This document shows positions 25,901 to 32,210 of a stretch of DNA of 64,000 nt, piece by piece (position 1 is the stretch's first letter; every line of letters starts with the position of its first letter). The position numbers and the translations under genes were made by a program. The DNA is from Duganella sp. Leaf126 (GTDB lineage Bacteria > Pseudomonadota > Gammaproteobacteria > Burkholderiales > Burkholderiaceae_D): NCBI RefSeq assembly GCF_001423125.1, contig NZ_LMNW01000023.1, positions 370,646 through 434,645 on the forward strand, written 5' to 3'. Under the pieces are notes generated by a model. That model was not told the DNA's origin, did no database searches, and was given only the letters and a program-made list of their open reading frames with translations.

Positions 25901-27087
25901 AGGCGTGCCGCGCCCACGTCGTCGGCGATGCTGGGCGGATACACGCCGGCGCGCGCGGCAGCGATGGCGCGCGCATCGATGTCGGAGCCGAACAGCTGGA
26001 ACTGGTATCCGACGTTGGCGCTCTCCGCGTGCTCGGCCAGCAGCATCGCCAGCGTATAGGTTTCCTGGCCGGTGGAACAGCCGAGGCTCCATACGCGCAC
26101 CAGGTCCTCGGCATCGCGGTCGCGGAACAGCTGCGGCACCACCTCGCGCGCCAGCACATCGAACGCCTCGGGGTCGCGGAAGAACTGGGTGACGCCGATC
26201 AGCATATCGGCCAGCAAGGCGTGGCTTTCGGCAGCGTCGTCGCGCAGCAGGTCGCGGTACGCGTGCAGCGTGTGCACCTCGCGCACCTGCAGGCGGCGCT
26301 CGATGCGCCGCAGCACGGTGGCCTGCTTGTACTGCCGGAAATCGTGGCCGGTACGGCCGTGCAGCAGCACCAGGATGTCGCGCAGCAGATAATCGGGGTC
26401 CAGGTCGGCAGAGGCAACCTTGGCGCCGTCGGTGGCACCGGGCGGCAGTTCGATGTCGCGGGCGTTGCGCCACAGGTCGCCCAGCTTGGCCGGCATCTGC
26501 GCTACCGGCAGCACGAAGTCGGCCACGCCGGAATCGATGGCCGCGCGCGGCATGCCGGCGTGCAGCGCTTCCTCGGGGTCCTGCACCAGCACCACCCCGC
26601 CCTGGTCCTTGACCAGCGACAGGCTGCCGGCGCCGTCCACGCCGGTGCCGCTGAGAATGACGGCAGCCGCCAGCGGTCCGTGCGCCAGCGCCAGCGTGCG
26701 CATGAACTGGTCGATCGCCACCGGCGGCCCGCCGGCCTCGCGCTCGAGCAAGCGCAAATAGCCGTCGTTCATTTCCAGGATGCGGCTCGGCGAAATGATA
26801 TACACGGTATTCTGTTCCACGTGCAGGGGCCGGTCGACCACCATCACCGGCATGTCCGTTGCCCGCTGCAGCTCGGCATCGGCATCGCTTTCGTGGACCG
26901 GGGACAGGTGCATGACCACCACGTAGGCGGCGCCGCTGTCGGCAGCGGTGTGGCGGAAGAATTCGCGCAGCGCCTCGAGCCCGCCAGCGGAAGCGCCGAT
27001 GCCGACCACCGGGAACTGCCGGGCGCTGCGCATCACCTGGACCTGCGCAGCGAGGGCGTGCTGCTGGGATTGATCGGGCTGGGCCAT
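22951..27087 (-). CDS. CheB-CheR-PAS-histidine kinase-receiver hybrid
   Basis: This is a 1378-residue cytoplasmic signalling protein. Domains in order: CheB methylesterase (residues ~25-205; VVGIGASAGGLEAL, VVMHLSPVHE, LSGTGVDGAGS), CheR helical and SAM-methyltransferase domains (~215-490; WSLGCSTGQETYTLAM), a long Glu-rich coiled coil (~660-750; repeats of NEELRASNEELQ type), two PAS domains (~750-990), HisKA (VMSHELKHPLNL), HATPase and a C-terminal receiver (VLLVDDSEDV, LLISDIGMPEMDG, HVNKP). The CheR motif has Gln where many homologues have Glu. It probably links chemoreceptor-type methylation chemistry to phosphorelay output. It is divergent from a stand-alone CheB gene. Confidence 0.9.
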   Translation of the reverse strand: MAQPDQSQQHALAAQVQVMRSARQFPVVGIGASAGGLEALREFFRHTAADSGAAYVVVMHLSPVHESDADAELQRATDMPVMVVDRPLHVEQNTVYIISPSRILEMNDGYLRLLEREAGGPPVAIDQFMRTLALAHGPLAAAVILSGTGVDGAGSLSLVKDQGGVVLVQDPEEALHAGMPRAAIDSGVADFVLPVAQMPAKLGDLWRNARDIELPPGATDGAKVASADLDPDYLLRDILVLLHGRTGHDFRQYKQATVLRRIERRLQVREVHTLHAYRDLLRDDAAESHALLADMLIGVTQFFRDPEAFDVLAREVVPQLFRDRDAEDLVRVWSLGCSTGQETYTLAMLLAEHAESANVGYQFQLFGSDIDARAIAAARAGVYPPSIADDVGAARLARHFTREDGRYRIRKTLRETILFANHNVLRDPPFSRLDLICCRNLLIYLNREAHAQLLEMFHFALKPGGYLFLGGSESAETLADYFVPVDKKYRVYRARPAPRFGRARGTIPMAVAAVPRPPAANAATLGKVGFSYAAVHQRLLADYAPPSALIDLDANIVHLSEGTQQFLHYAAGEPSRNLVTLAEPELRLELRAALLQAVQTGKSVETRRVALQRGDRLFYVNIVVRPVFDVNASADFMLVLFHKAEQTTDGQVPTTDGQVQEAVLSGLEQELHRTRAQLQDTIEHSETSNEELRASNEELQAMNEELRSATEELETSKEELQSVNEELATVNYELKNKVEEAGKINDDLQNLIASTDIATIFVDRSRRIKRYTPHAATLFNLIPGDVGRPLRDITHQLDYPDLAADATDSFESLRVVEREVSSEDGRWFISRILPYRTGQDRIDGAVLTFIDISSRRRAEEQMRRNEERMRLVAASTRDYAIMTLDRDGRITSFNSGAERMFGYAEQDILGRDDSIIFTPEDRAAGVPDDEKRRAREEGRAEDERWHLRQDGTRFFCSGVMTPLADGAFVGYAKIGRDLTGRVQHEQRRAEQLALERDRRAEAQTANALKDEFLAVMSHELKHPLNLIHLNADLICRMAASQDNLVLGKAAETIRASTVSQAKIINDLLDLSRLKTGKMAINRRPIDLNVMTRSIVDMVRADPAATNVRIDYSEPDEPLRLYADQTRIEQVIWNLLNNAIKFTPAGGTIEVVLERDGQWARLDVRDNSQGIAAEFLPTIFDMFGQGSPSIVRGTKGLGIGLAMVRQIVELHNGSVQAASHGSGHGASFTVRLPLDGRQQVRELPASQAGASALDGVRVLLVDDSEDVMEAFSQLLGFTGAAVSGTTSPQRALELLASDDFDLLISDIGMPEMDGLAFIDAVRTGARNAAVPAIAVTGYGRKADIERALAAGFDSHVNKPVEIDQVEAVARRLLGRSEPG

Positions 27088-27238
27088 GGCTTAGGCTCCG
27101 ATAAGGGAAAAAAGAGATCAATTTTATACTCTTGAATTTTTTTTCAGCAGTGTGCACCGCGAACCGTGCGACCATGGCTGCACACGTATTGGGACGTTGC
27201 GCGACGCGCACCGGCAGTACGGCAAAGGAAACCCACGC

Positions 27239-28213
27239 ATGCAAAAGCTGATCCTGATAGGCGCCTCCGCCGGCGGCGTGGCAGCGCTGGCGGCCGTCAC
27301 CGCCGCCCTGCCCGCCGACCTGCCTGCCACGGTGCTGATCGTGATGCACATCGGCGCGCGCCGCAGCGTGCTGCCCGAAATCTTGCAGCGGACTTGCCAG
27401 TTACCGGTCAGCCACGCCAAGGATTGCGCGCTGCTGCTGCCGGGCAGTATTCTGGTGGCGCCGCCGGACTACCACCTCACGGTCGAGCTGCACGAGGGCC
27501 AGCCGCGCGCGCGCCTGTGGCACGGGCCCAAGGAAAACTACACGCGGCCCGCCATCGACCCGCTGTTCCGGTCCGCGGCCACCGCGTTCGACGGCCACGT
27601 GATCGGCGCCATCCTCACCGGCTATCTCGACGACGGCACCTCCGGCCTGCAGGCGATCAAGGCTTGCGGCGGCCAGGTCATCGTCCAGGATCCCAACGAA
27701 GCGCAAGTGCCCGACATGCCTGCCAGCGCCATCAGCAACGTGGCGGTCGATCATGTGCTGCGCATCGCCGACATCGGTCCCCTGCTTGCCATCCTGGCCG
27801 CGCGCATCGATGCGCCAGCGCCCGGCCCGGTGCAGGCGCCGCCGTGGGTGGACGTGGAAAACCGCTGGCTGCAGGGCCGCGCCGGCATCGCCGAACTCGC
27901 ACGCATCGGCCAGCCCAGCGGCTATACCTGTCCCGAATGCGGGGGCGCACTGTGGCAGATCGCCGGCACCGTACCGCCGCGCTTCCGCTGCCACACGGGG
28001 CACGCCTTTACCGCCCGTGCGCTGGCTGCCCAGCAACGGCAGGCGGTGGAGGAAGCGCTGTGGTCGGCATTGCGCGCGCTGCAGGAACAGTTGCGGCTGG
28101 AGCAGGAACTGCTGCACCCGGACCTGCAGCATACCGGCAAGCTTGAACGCGATATCGCGACCTTGCAGACCATGCTGGCACATGGGAATGACGGCGCTGG
28201 CGCGATCGATTGA
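27239..28213 (+). CDS. cheB: CheB-type methylesterase with zinc-ribbon-like tail
   Basis: This is a 324-residue protein lacking a receiver domain. Residues 1-185 form a CheB catalytic domain with the Ser in LIGASAGGVAAL, the His in VIVMHIGARRS and the Asp in LTGYLDDGTSG. The C-terminal part (about residues 225-265) carries YTCPECGGALWQ and FRCHTGHAFTA, a Cys/His arrangement suggesting a metal-binding ribbon, followed by a helical tail. The ATG at 27239 follows AAAGGAAACCCACGC; upstream in-frame codons lack such a site. It is divergent from the large CheB-CheR kinase, so the two probably act in one pathway. Confidence 0.88.
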   Translation: MQKLILIGASAGGVAALAAVTAALPADLPATVLIVMHIGARRSVLPEILQRTCQLPVSHAKDCALLLPGSILVAPPDYHLTVELHEGQPRARLWHGPKENYTRPAIDPLFRSAATAFDGHVIGAILTGYLDDGTSGLQAIKACGGQVIVQDPNEAQVPDMPASAISNVAVDHVLRIADIGPLLAILAARIDAPAPGPVQAPPWVDVENRWLQGRAGIAELARIGQPSGYTCPECGGALWQIAGTVPPRFRCHTGHAFTARALAAQQRQAVEEALWSALRALQEQLRLEQELLHPDLQHTGKLERDIATLQTMLAHGNDGAGAID

Positions 28214-28234
28214 TGCTTGGCGCCGCGCGCAGCA

Positions 28235-29154
28235 TCAGCCACGCGCCTGCGCGCCCTCCAGCGCCGCCCGCATCTGCTGCACCAGCGGCCGCTGGTCGTC
28301 GCTGCGCCAGGCAAGGTGCACGTTCACGTAGAGGTCCAGCCACGGGATTTTTTTGAACACCACGTCGGCCACGGCCTTGCTGCCCAGGCTGGCCTGCACC
28401 ACTGCACAGCCGAGGCCGGCGCTGACCAGGTGCAGCGACGACAGCGGATCGGACGCTTCGTACAGGATGTCCGGTGTGAAGCCGGCGCGCTGGCAGGCTG
28501 CCAGCAGGGCCGGCCGCAAGGTATCGACCGGCTGGCGCACCACGCTGATCCAGGGTCGGCCGTGCAACTGCGCCGGCGTGACGGTGCGGCAGCGTGCCAG
28601 CGGATCGGCGCGGGGAATGGCCAGCACCAGCGGCTCGCGCAAGACCGGCACCGAACTCAGGCCCCCGTCCGCCGACGGCGGGCGGTACACCAGGCCGGCA
28701 TCGATGGTGCCCAGGTGCAGCTGCTCGAACTGCAGCGCCGTCCCCATCGCCTGCACCGACAGGCTGACCGACGGGCGTTGCGCGCGCAGGCGCCGCAGCG
28801 CCGTGCTGAGCACGTTGGCGTACAGGGCCGCTTCCACGTAGGCGATGGCAAGCCGGCCGGCGCTGCCCGCACCGAGCCTGCGGGCCAGGCTCTCGACGCG
28901 CTGCGGGCCAGGCTCTCGACGCGCTGCGCGCCAGCCATCAGGGCGCGCGCCTCGCCGAGCAGGTCGCGCCCTTCCTGCGTGAGCCGGATGCGCTGGCGAT
29001 GGCGCTCGAACAGCAGCACGCCCAGCTGGTCCTCCAGTTGCCGGATCTGGCGACTCAGCGGCGACTGCGAAATGTGCAGCAACTCGGCAGCGCGGCCGAC
29101 ATTTTCCGTCTCTGCCACCGTGATAAAGAAATGCAGCTGCCGCAGGTCTAGCAT
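28235..29154 (-). pseudogene. LysR family regulator, frameshifted by 23-bp duplication
   Basis: The N-terminal part (from ATG 29154, MLDLRQLHFFITVAETENVG, LLHISQSPLSRQIRQLEDQLG) is an intact LysR helix-turn-helix. It runs to AGAQRVESLAR, where the frame is lost. The effector-binding half continues in another frame as RRLGAGSAGRLAIAYVEAALY to the stop at 28235. Removing one copy of the 23-base tandem duplication at 28881-28926 would restore a single frame of normal LysR length (about 300 residues). As written, only a truncated DNA-binding domain would be made. The gene diverges from azoR, its likely target. Confidence 0.88.
28881..28926. repeat. Exact 23-bp tandem duplication in LysR gene
   Basis: Bases 28881-28903 and 28904-28926 are identical (each begins CGGGCCAGGC and ends CGCGCTG). 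A 23-base insertion shifts the frame by two. The sequence otherwise flows without change into LysR coding sequence on both sides. Confidence 0.95.
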
Positions 29155-29171
29155 GGTACGCCCGTGAAGTC

Positions 29172-29200
29172 GGAGTTGAGACCGGATCGGTCTGAACTCC
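29172..29200. promoter_or_regulatory. LysR-type operator palindrome
   Basis: A 29-base near-perfect inverted repeat is centred on GAT: GGAGTT-G-AGACCG / CGGTCT-G-AACTCC. A further half-site (ACCGGTCT) follows at about 29207. It sits between the divergent LysR and azoreductase genes, where a LysR protein normally binds. Confidence 0.7.
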
Positions 29201-29278
29201 AGCATAACCGGTCTTGGACAGGGCCGCCAGCTGCAGGCAAGCTGCACCCCATGCCAACCCTCTCCAGAAGGACTTACC

Positions 29279-29899
29279 ATGCACATCCTGCACCTCGATT
29301 CCAGCATCCTCGGTGATGCCTCCGCCTCGCGCGCATTGAGCGCAGCGCTGGTCGCGCAACTGCTGGCGCAGCAACCTGGCGCCACCGTGGTGCGGCGCGA
29401 CCTGGTGGCCAACCCGGTCGCCCACCTCGACGGCGCCATCGCTGCCGGCTTCCGCCCGATCCAGGGCGGCGCCGCCGGTCCGGCGCAGCACGCCGAACAC
29501 GCACGCTCCGAAGAACTGGTGCGCGAGCTGCTTGCCAGCGATGTCATCGTCATCGGTTCGCCGATGTACAACTTGTCCATACCGAGCCAGCTGAAGGCCT
29601 GGATCGATCGCGTGGTCCAGCCGGGCATGACCTTCCGTTACACGGACACCGGCCCGGTGGGCCTGGCTGGCGGCAAGCACGTGATCGTGGTCTCCACGCG
29701 CGGCGGCATGTACTCGGACGGACCGGCAGCCGCGATGGACTTCCAGGAAGCGTATCTGAAAGCCGTCTTCGGTTTCATGGGCATCGACCGGGTACAGATA
29801 ATGCGGGCCGAGAACCTGTCGCGCGGCCGCGAAGCACGCGCGCAATCGCTGCCCGCCGCGCACGCAACACTGGCCGAGATTGCCGCCATGGCCGGCTGA
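29279..29899 (+). CDS. azoR: FMN-dependent NADH-azoreductase
   Basis: This is a 206-residue flavodoxin-like quinone/azo reductase. It opens MHILHLDSSILGDASASRAL, the FMN phosphate-binding loop of the AzoR family. It carries SPMYNLSIPSQLKAWIDRV around the flavin, then STRGGMYSDGP and FMGIDRVQIMRAENL. Length equals that of typical AzoR. The enzyme uses NADH to reduce quinones and azo compounds by two electrons in the cytoplasm. Divergent placement from the LysR gene and the palindrome between them suggest inducible control. The start follows AGAAGGACTTACC. Confidence 0.92.
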   Translation: MHILHLDSSILGDASASRALSAALVAQLLAQQPGATVVRRDLVANPVAHLDGAIAAGFRPIQGGAAGPAQHAEHARSEELVRELLASDVIVIGSPMYNLSIPSQLKAWIDRVVQPGMTFRYTDTGPVGLAGGKHVIVVSTRGGMYSDGPAAAMDFQEAYLKAVFGFMGIDRVQIMRAENLSRGREARAQSLPAAHATLAEIAAMAG

Positions 29900-29931
29900 T
29901 CGCCCCACCTTCAACTTTGCAGGAGAACCGC

Positions 29932-30243
29932 ATGTTATACGTCGTCAAAATCATTTATACGGTGCCGATGGACCAGCTGGCGCCGCACATCCCGGCCCAC
30001 AAGGCGTGGCTGTCCACCGAAGCGGGCAACGGCCACATCATCGTCGCGGGACCGTTCGAAGACCGCAGCGGCGGGATGCTGATCGCCCACTGCGACAGCC
30101 GCGCCGCACTGGACGCCATGCTGGCCCGGGATGCCTACCAGGTACACCAGGTGGCGACCTGCGAGGTAACCGCCTTCGACGCCGCCCTGCGCGCAGCCAG
30201 TTTCCCGGCAGCGTGGGCCGCAGCCGACGCCAGGGCCGCGTGA
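29932..30243 (+). CDS. YciI family protein
   Basis: This is a 103-residue ferredoxin-like-fold protein. It begins MLYVVKIIYTVPMDQLAPHIPAHKAWL and contains GHIIVAGPFEDRSGGML and AMLARDAYQVHQVATCEV, the standard YciI pattern including the conserved His in the first helix region. The molecular role of the family is poorly defined. The start follows AGGAGAACCGC, 33 bases after azoR, so the two are probably cotranscribed. The stop overlaps the next start codon as TGATG. Confidence 0.85.
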   Translation: MLYVVKIIYTVPMDQLAPHIPAHKAWLSTEAGNGHIIVAGPFEDRSGGMLIAHCDSRAALDAMLARDAYQVHQVATCEVTAFDAALRAASFPAAWAAADARAA

Positions 30244-31490
30244 TGGCCGCCATTTATAGGCTGCGGGCCCGCAACGACAGCGCCGGCGCTGCTGGAAACA
30301 TGGCAGGTCGCTGCCGGCACGGCACAAAGCTGGATGGGTCGCTGCTGGCGCCTGCGATTCGATGCCTGGCTGGGAATGCAGCTCCCGGCCCAGGCGGCAG
30401 CCGTGCCGGCGGTATCGACGAGCTTGTGCGCGACGCTGGCGGCAGCACTGCTTGCAGCCGTGAGAGACATCGTGTCATCGGCCTGACCGGCGGCCCTGGA
30501 AGCAGTCCCCTTCAGGGGGCGGCTTGCGGGCCAGGCGGCAGCCTTGCTGGCAACTTTGCCGGCAACGCTGCGAGCACGCTCACCGGCGGCGCGGCGTCAG
30601 GTGCCGGTGCCAGGTTTGTCGGCGGCATTGCTGCCCTGCTGCTGGCCGCCTTGTCTGCTGCAGGCGCTGCGGCGGCAAGCACGCCAGCGAACCAGGTGCA
30701 GCAGCCTGCGCCGCCCGGCATTCGCAACATCGTACTGGTGCATGGCGCCTTTGCTGACGGTTCCTGCTGGACCGACGTGATGACGCTGTTACAACGCCGG
30801 GGCTACCACGTCACGGCGGTGCAGAATCCGCTCACGTCGCTGGCAGACGACGTTGCCGCCACGCAGCGCGTGCTCGCAAGGCAGCCGGGCGACGTACTGC
30901 TGGTCGGCCACTCGTGGGCCGGCGTGGTGATCACGCAGGCAGGCACTGCTGCGAACGTCAAGGGGCTGGTGTACCTGTCGGCCATCGTGCCCGACAGCGG
31001 CGAGTCGGCGGCCGACGTGCTGACCCGGCGCGGTGCGCCGATGGATGGCATGACGCCCGACGCGGATGGCCTGGTATGGCTCGACGACAGCAAGCGATAC
31101 CGCGCGGTGATGGCCCACGATGTGGCGCGGGAAAAGGCCAACATGCTGGCAGCCGCCCAGCAACCGATCGCAGCCAGCGCATTCGGCCAGAACGTGACGA
31201 CCGCGGCGTGGCGCAGCAAGCCGCGCTGGTACCTGGTGACGGACGACGACCGGGCATTACCGCCGGCGGTCCAGCGCTGGACCGCCGCCCACATCGGCGC
31301 GATGCGCCGCACGCTACGCTCGAGCCACATGTCGATGGTGGCGCATCCCGCGCAGGTGGCAGACTTCATCGCTGCAGCGGCGCGTGCACAGCCTCACCTG
31401 GCGGCGCCGACAGCGGCGCCGGGCCAGGCCCGGTACCGAAGCGCCGGCGCTGCCCGCGCCAGCGCTGAAGCCGAAACGGGGCAGCCTTAG
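30243..31490 (+). CDS. Alpha/beta hydrolase with unusual N-terminal extension
   Basis: Residues from about 160 onward are an alpha/beta hydrolase: NIVLVHGAFADGSCW (oxyanion loop), LLVGHSWAGVVI with the nucleophilic Ser, and a late SSHMSMVAHP containing the catalytic His. Before it lies a signal-peptide-like segment (FVGGIAALLLAALSAAGAAAAS) that is not at the N-terminus: 130 or so Gly/Ala/Arg-rich residues precede it if translation starts at the ATG overlapping the yciI stop. An ATG at 30300 is an alternative, and no good start lies just before the hydrophobic segment. The gene may have acquired low-complexity sequence at its 5' end. Confidence 0.72.
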   Translation: MAAIYRLRARNDSAGAAGNMAGRCRHGTKLDGSLLAPAIRCLAGNAAPGPGGSRAGGIDELVRDAGGSTACSRERHRVIGLTGGPGSSPLQGAACGPGGSLAGNFAGNAASTLTGGAASGAGARFVGGIAALLLAALSAAGAAAASTPANQVQQPAPPGIRNIVLVHGAFADGSCWTDVMTLLQRRGYHVTAVQNPLTSLADDVAATQRVLARQPGDVLLVGHSWAGVVITQAGTAANVKGLVYLSAIVPDSGESAADVLTRRGAPMDGMTPDADGLVWLDDSKRYRAVMAHDVAREKANMLAAAQQPIAASAFGQNVTTAAWRSKPRWYLVTDDDRALPPAVQRWTAAHIGAMRRTLRSSHMSMVAHPAQVADFIAAAARAQPHLAAPTAAPGQARYRSAGAARASAEAETGQP

Positions 31491-32101
31491 CCGCCGGTCG
31501 CCGCCATCGCCTTTTGCCAGGCCGGGCGCGCTTCGATGGCGGCTGTGAATGCCTTGAGGCGCGGCCAGTTGCCTGCCTCGGGCTGCTTGGCGGCGATGCC
31601 GACCGGGAAGCTCAGCATGATGTCGGCGCCGGTCAGGTCGTCGCCGATGAAGTAGCCGGACGGCTCCAGGATGCTCTCGAGGTAGTCGAAGTGGCTGGCG
31701 ACTTCGCTGTCGATGCGGCCGTGCAGCGGTGCGCCGCCCTCGCCCAGGCGCGACACGTAGATCCGCAACAGCAGCGGGATCATGGCCGAGCCTTCGGCGA
31801 AATGCATCAGCTGCAGGTGGCGCAGCGCGGCAGGCGTGCCGGCGGCTGGCTGAAAACGGCCCTTGCCATAGCGGTCGAGCAGGTATTGCACGATGGCGCC
31901 CGATTCCTCGATCAGCACACCGTCGTCTTCAAGCAAGGGCGACTTGCCCAGCGGGTGGATGGCTTTCAGTTCCGGCGGGGCAAAATTGGTGACCGGATCG
32001 CGCTGGTAACGCACCAGTTCATAGGGCAGGCCCAGTTCCTCGAGCAGCCAGACGATGCGCTGCGAACGGCTTTTGTTGAGATGGTGTACACGGATCGTCA
32101 T
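31487..32101 (-). CDS. Glutathione S-transferase family protein
   Basis: This is a 204-residue soluble GST. The thioredoxin-like N-terminal domain has MTIRVHHLNKSRSQRIVWLLEELGLPY, with Ser at the usual catalytic region, and LGKSPLLEDDGVLIEESGAIVQYLLDRY, the glutathione gamma-glutamyl binding motif (ES). The helical C-terminal domain includes YFIGDDLTGADIMLSFPV, the conserved N-capping box. It likely conjugates glutathione to electrophiles. It converges on the hydrolase gene with a 4-base overlap of the stop codons. Confidence 0.9.
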   Translation of the reverse strand: MTIRVHHLNKSRSQRIVWLLEELGLPYELVRYQRDPVTNFAPPELKAIHPLGKSPLLEDDGVLIEESGAIVQYLLDRYGKGRFQPAAGTPAALRHLQLMHFAEGSAMIPLLLRIYVSRLGEGGAPLHGRIDSEVASHFDYLESILEPSGYFIGDDLTGADIMLSFPVGIAAKQPEAGNWPRLKAFTAAIEARPAWQKAMAATGG

Positions 32102-32128
32102 AGTTTTTCCTCTCTAAACTTGGGAGAA

Positions 32129-32170
32129 CCTCGTAAAACCTGCTGCGCGATCCGCTACGGTTTTTCGAGG
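32129..32170. promoter_or_regulatory. Inverted repeat upstream of GST gene
   Basis: The 12-base arms CCTCGTAAAACC (32129-32140) and GGTTTTTCGAGG (32159-32170) pair with one mismatch around an 18-base loop. It lies 28 bases upstream of the GST start and just after the GGDEF/EAL gene. It could be an operator or a terminator without a U-tract. Confidence 0.45.
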
Positions 32171-32210
32171 TCCCCTTGGGAGGAAGATTGTACAACAGGG
32201 GCCGTTCTGT

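Noticed and set aside
23419..27135. 1238-residue antisense frame opposite the CheB-CheR kinase
   Set aside because: Composition is typical of an antisense shadow and the other strand has intact domain motifs throughout.
27150..27185. Inverted repeat GTGTGCA/TGCACAC between the two chemosensory genes as an operator
   Set aside because: Seven-base arms with a 22-base loop are not clearly above chance in this GC-rich sequence.
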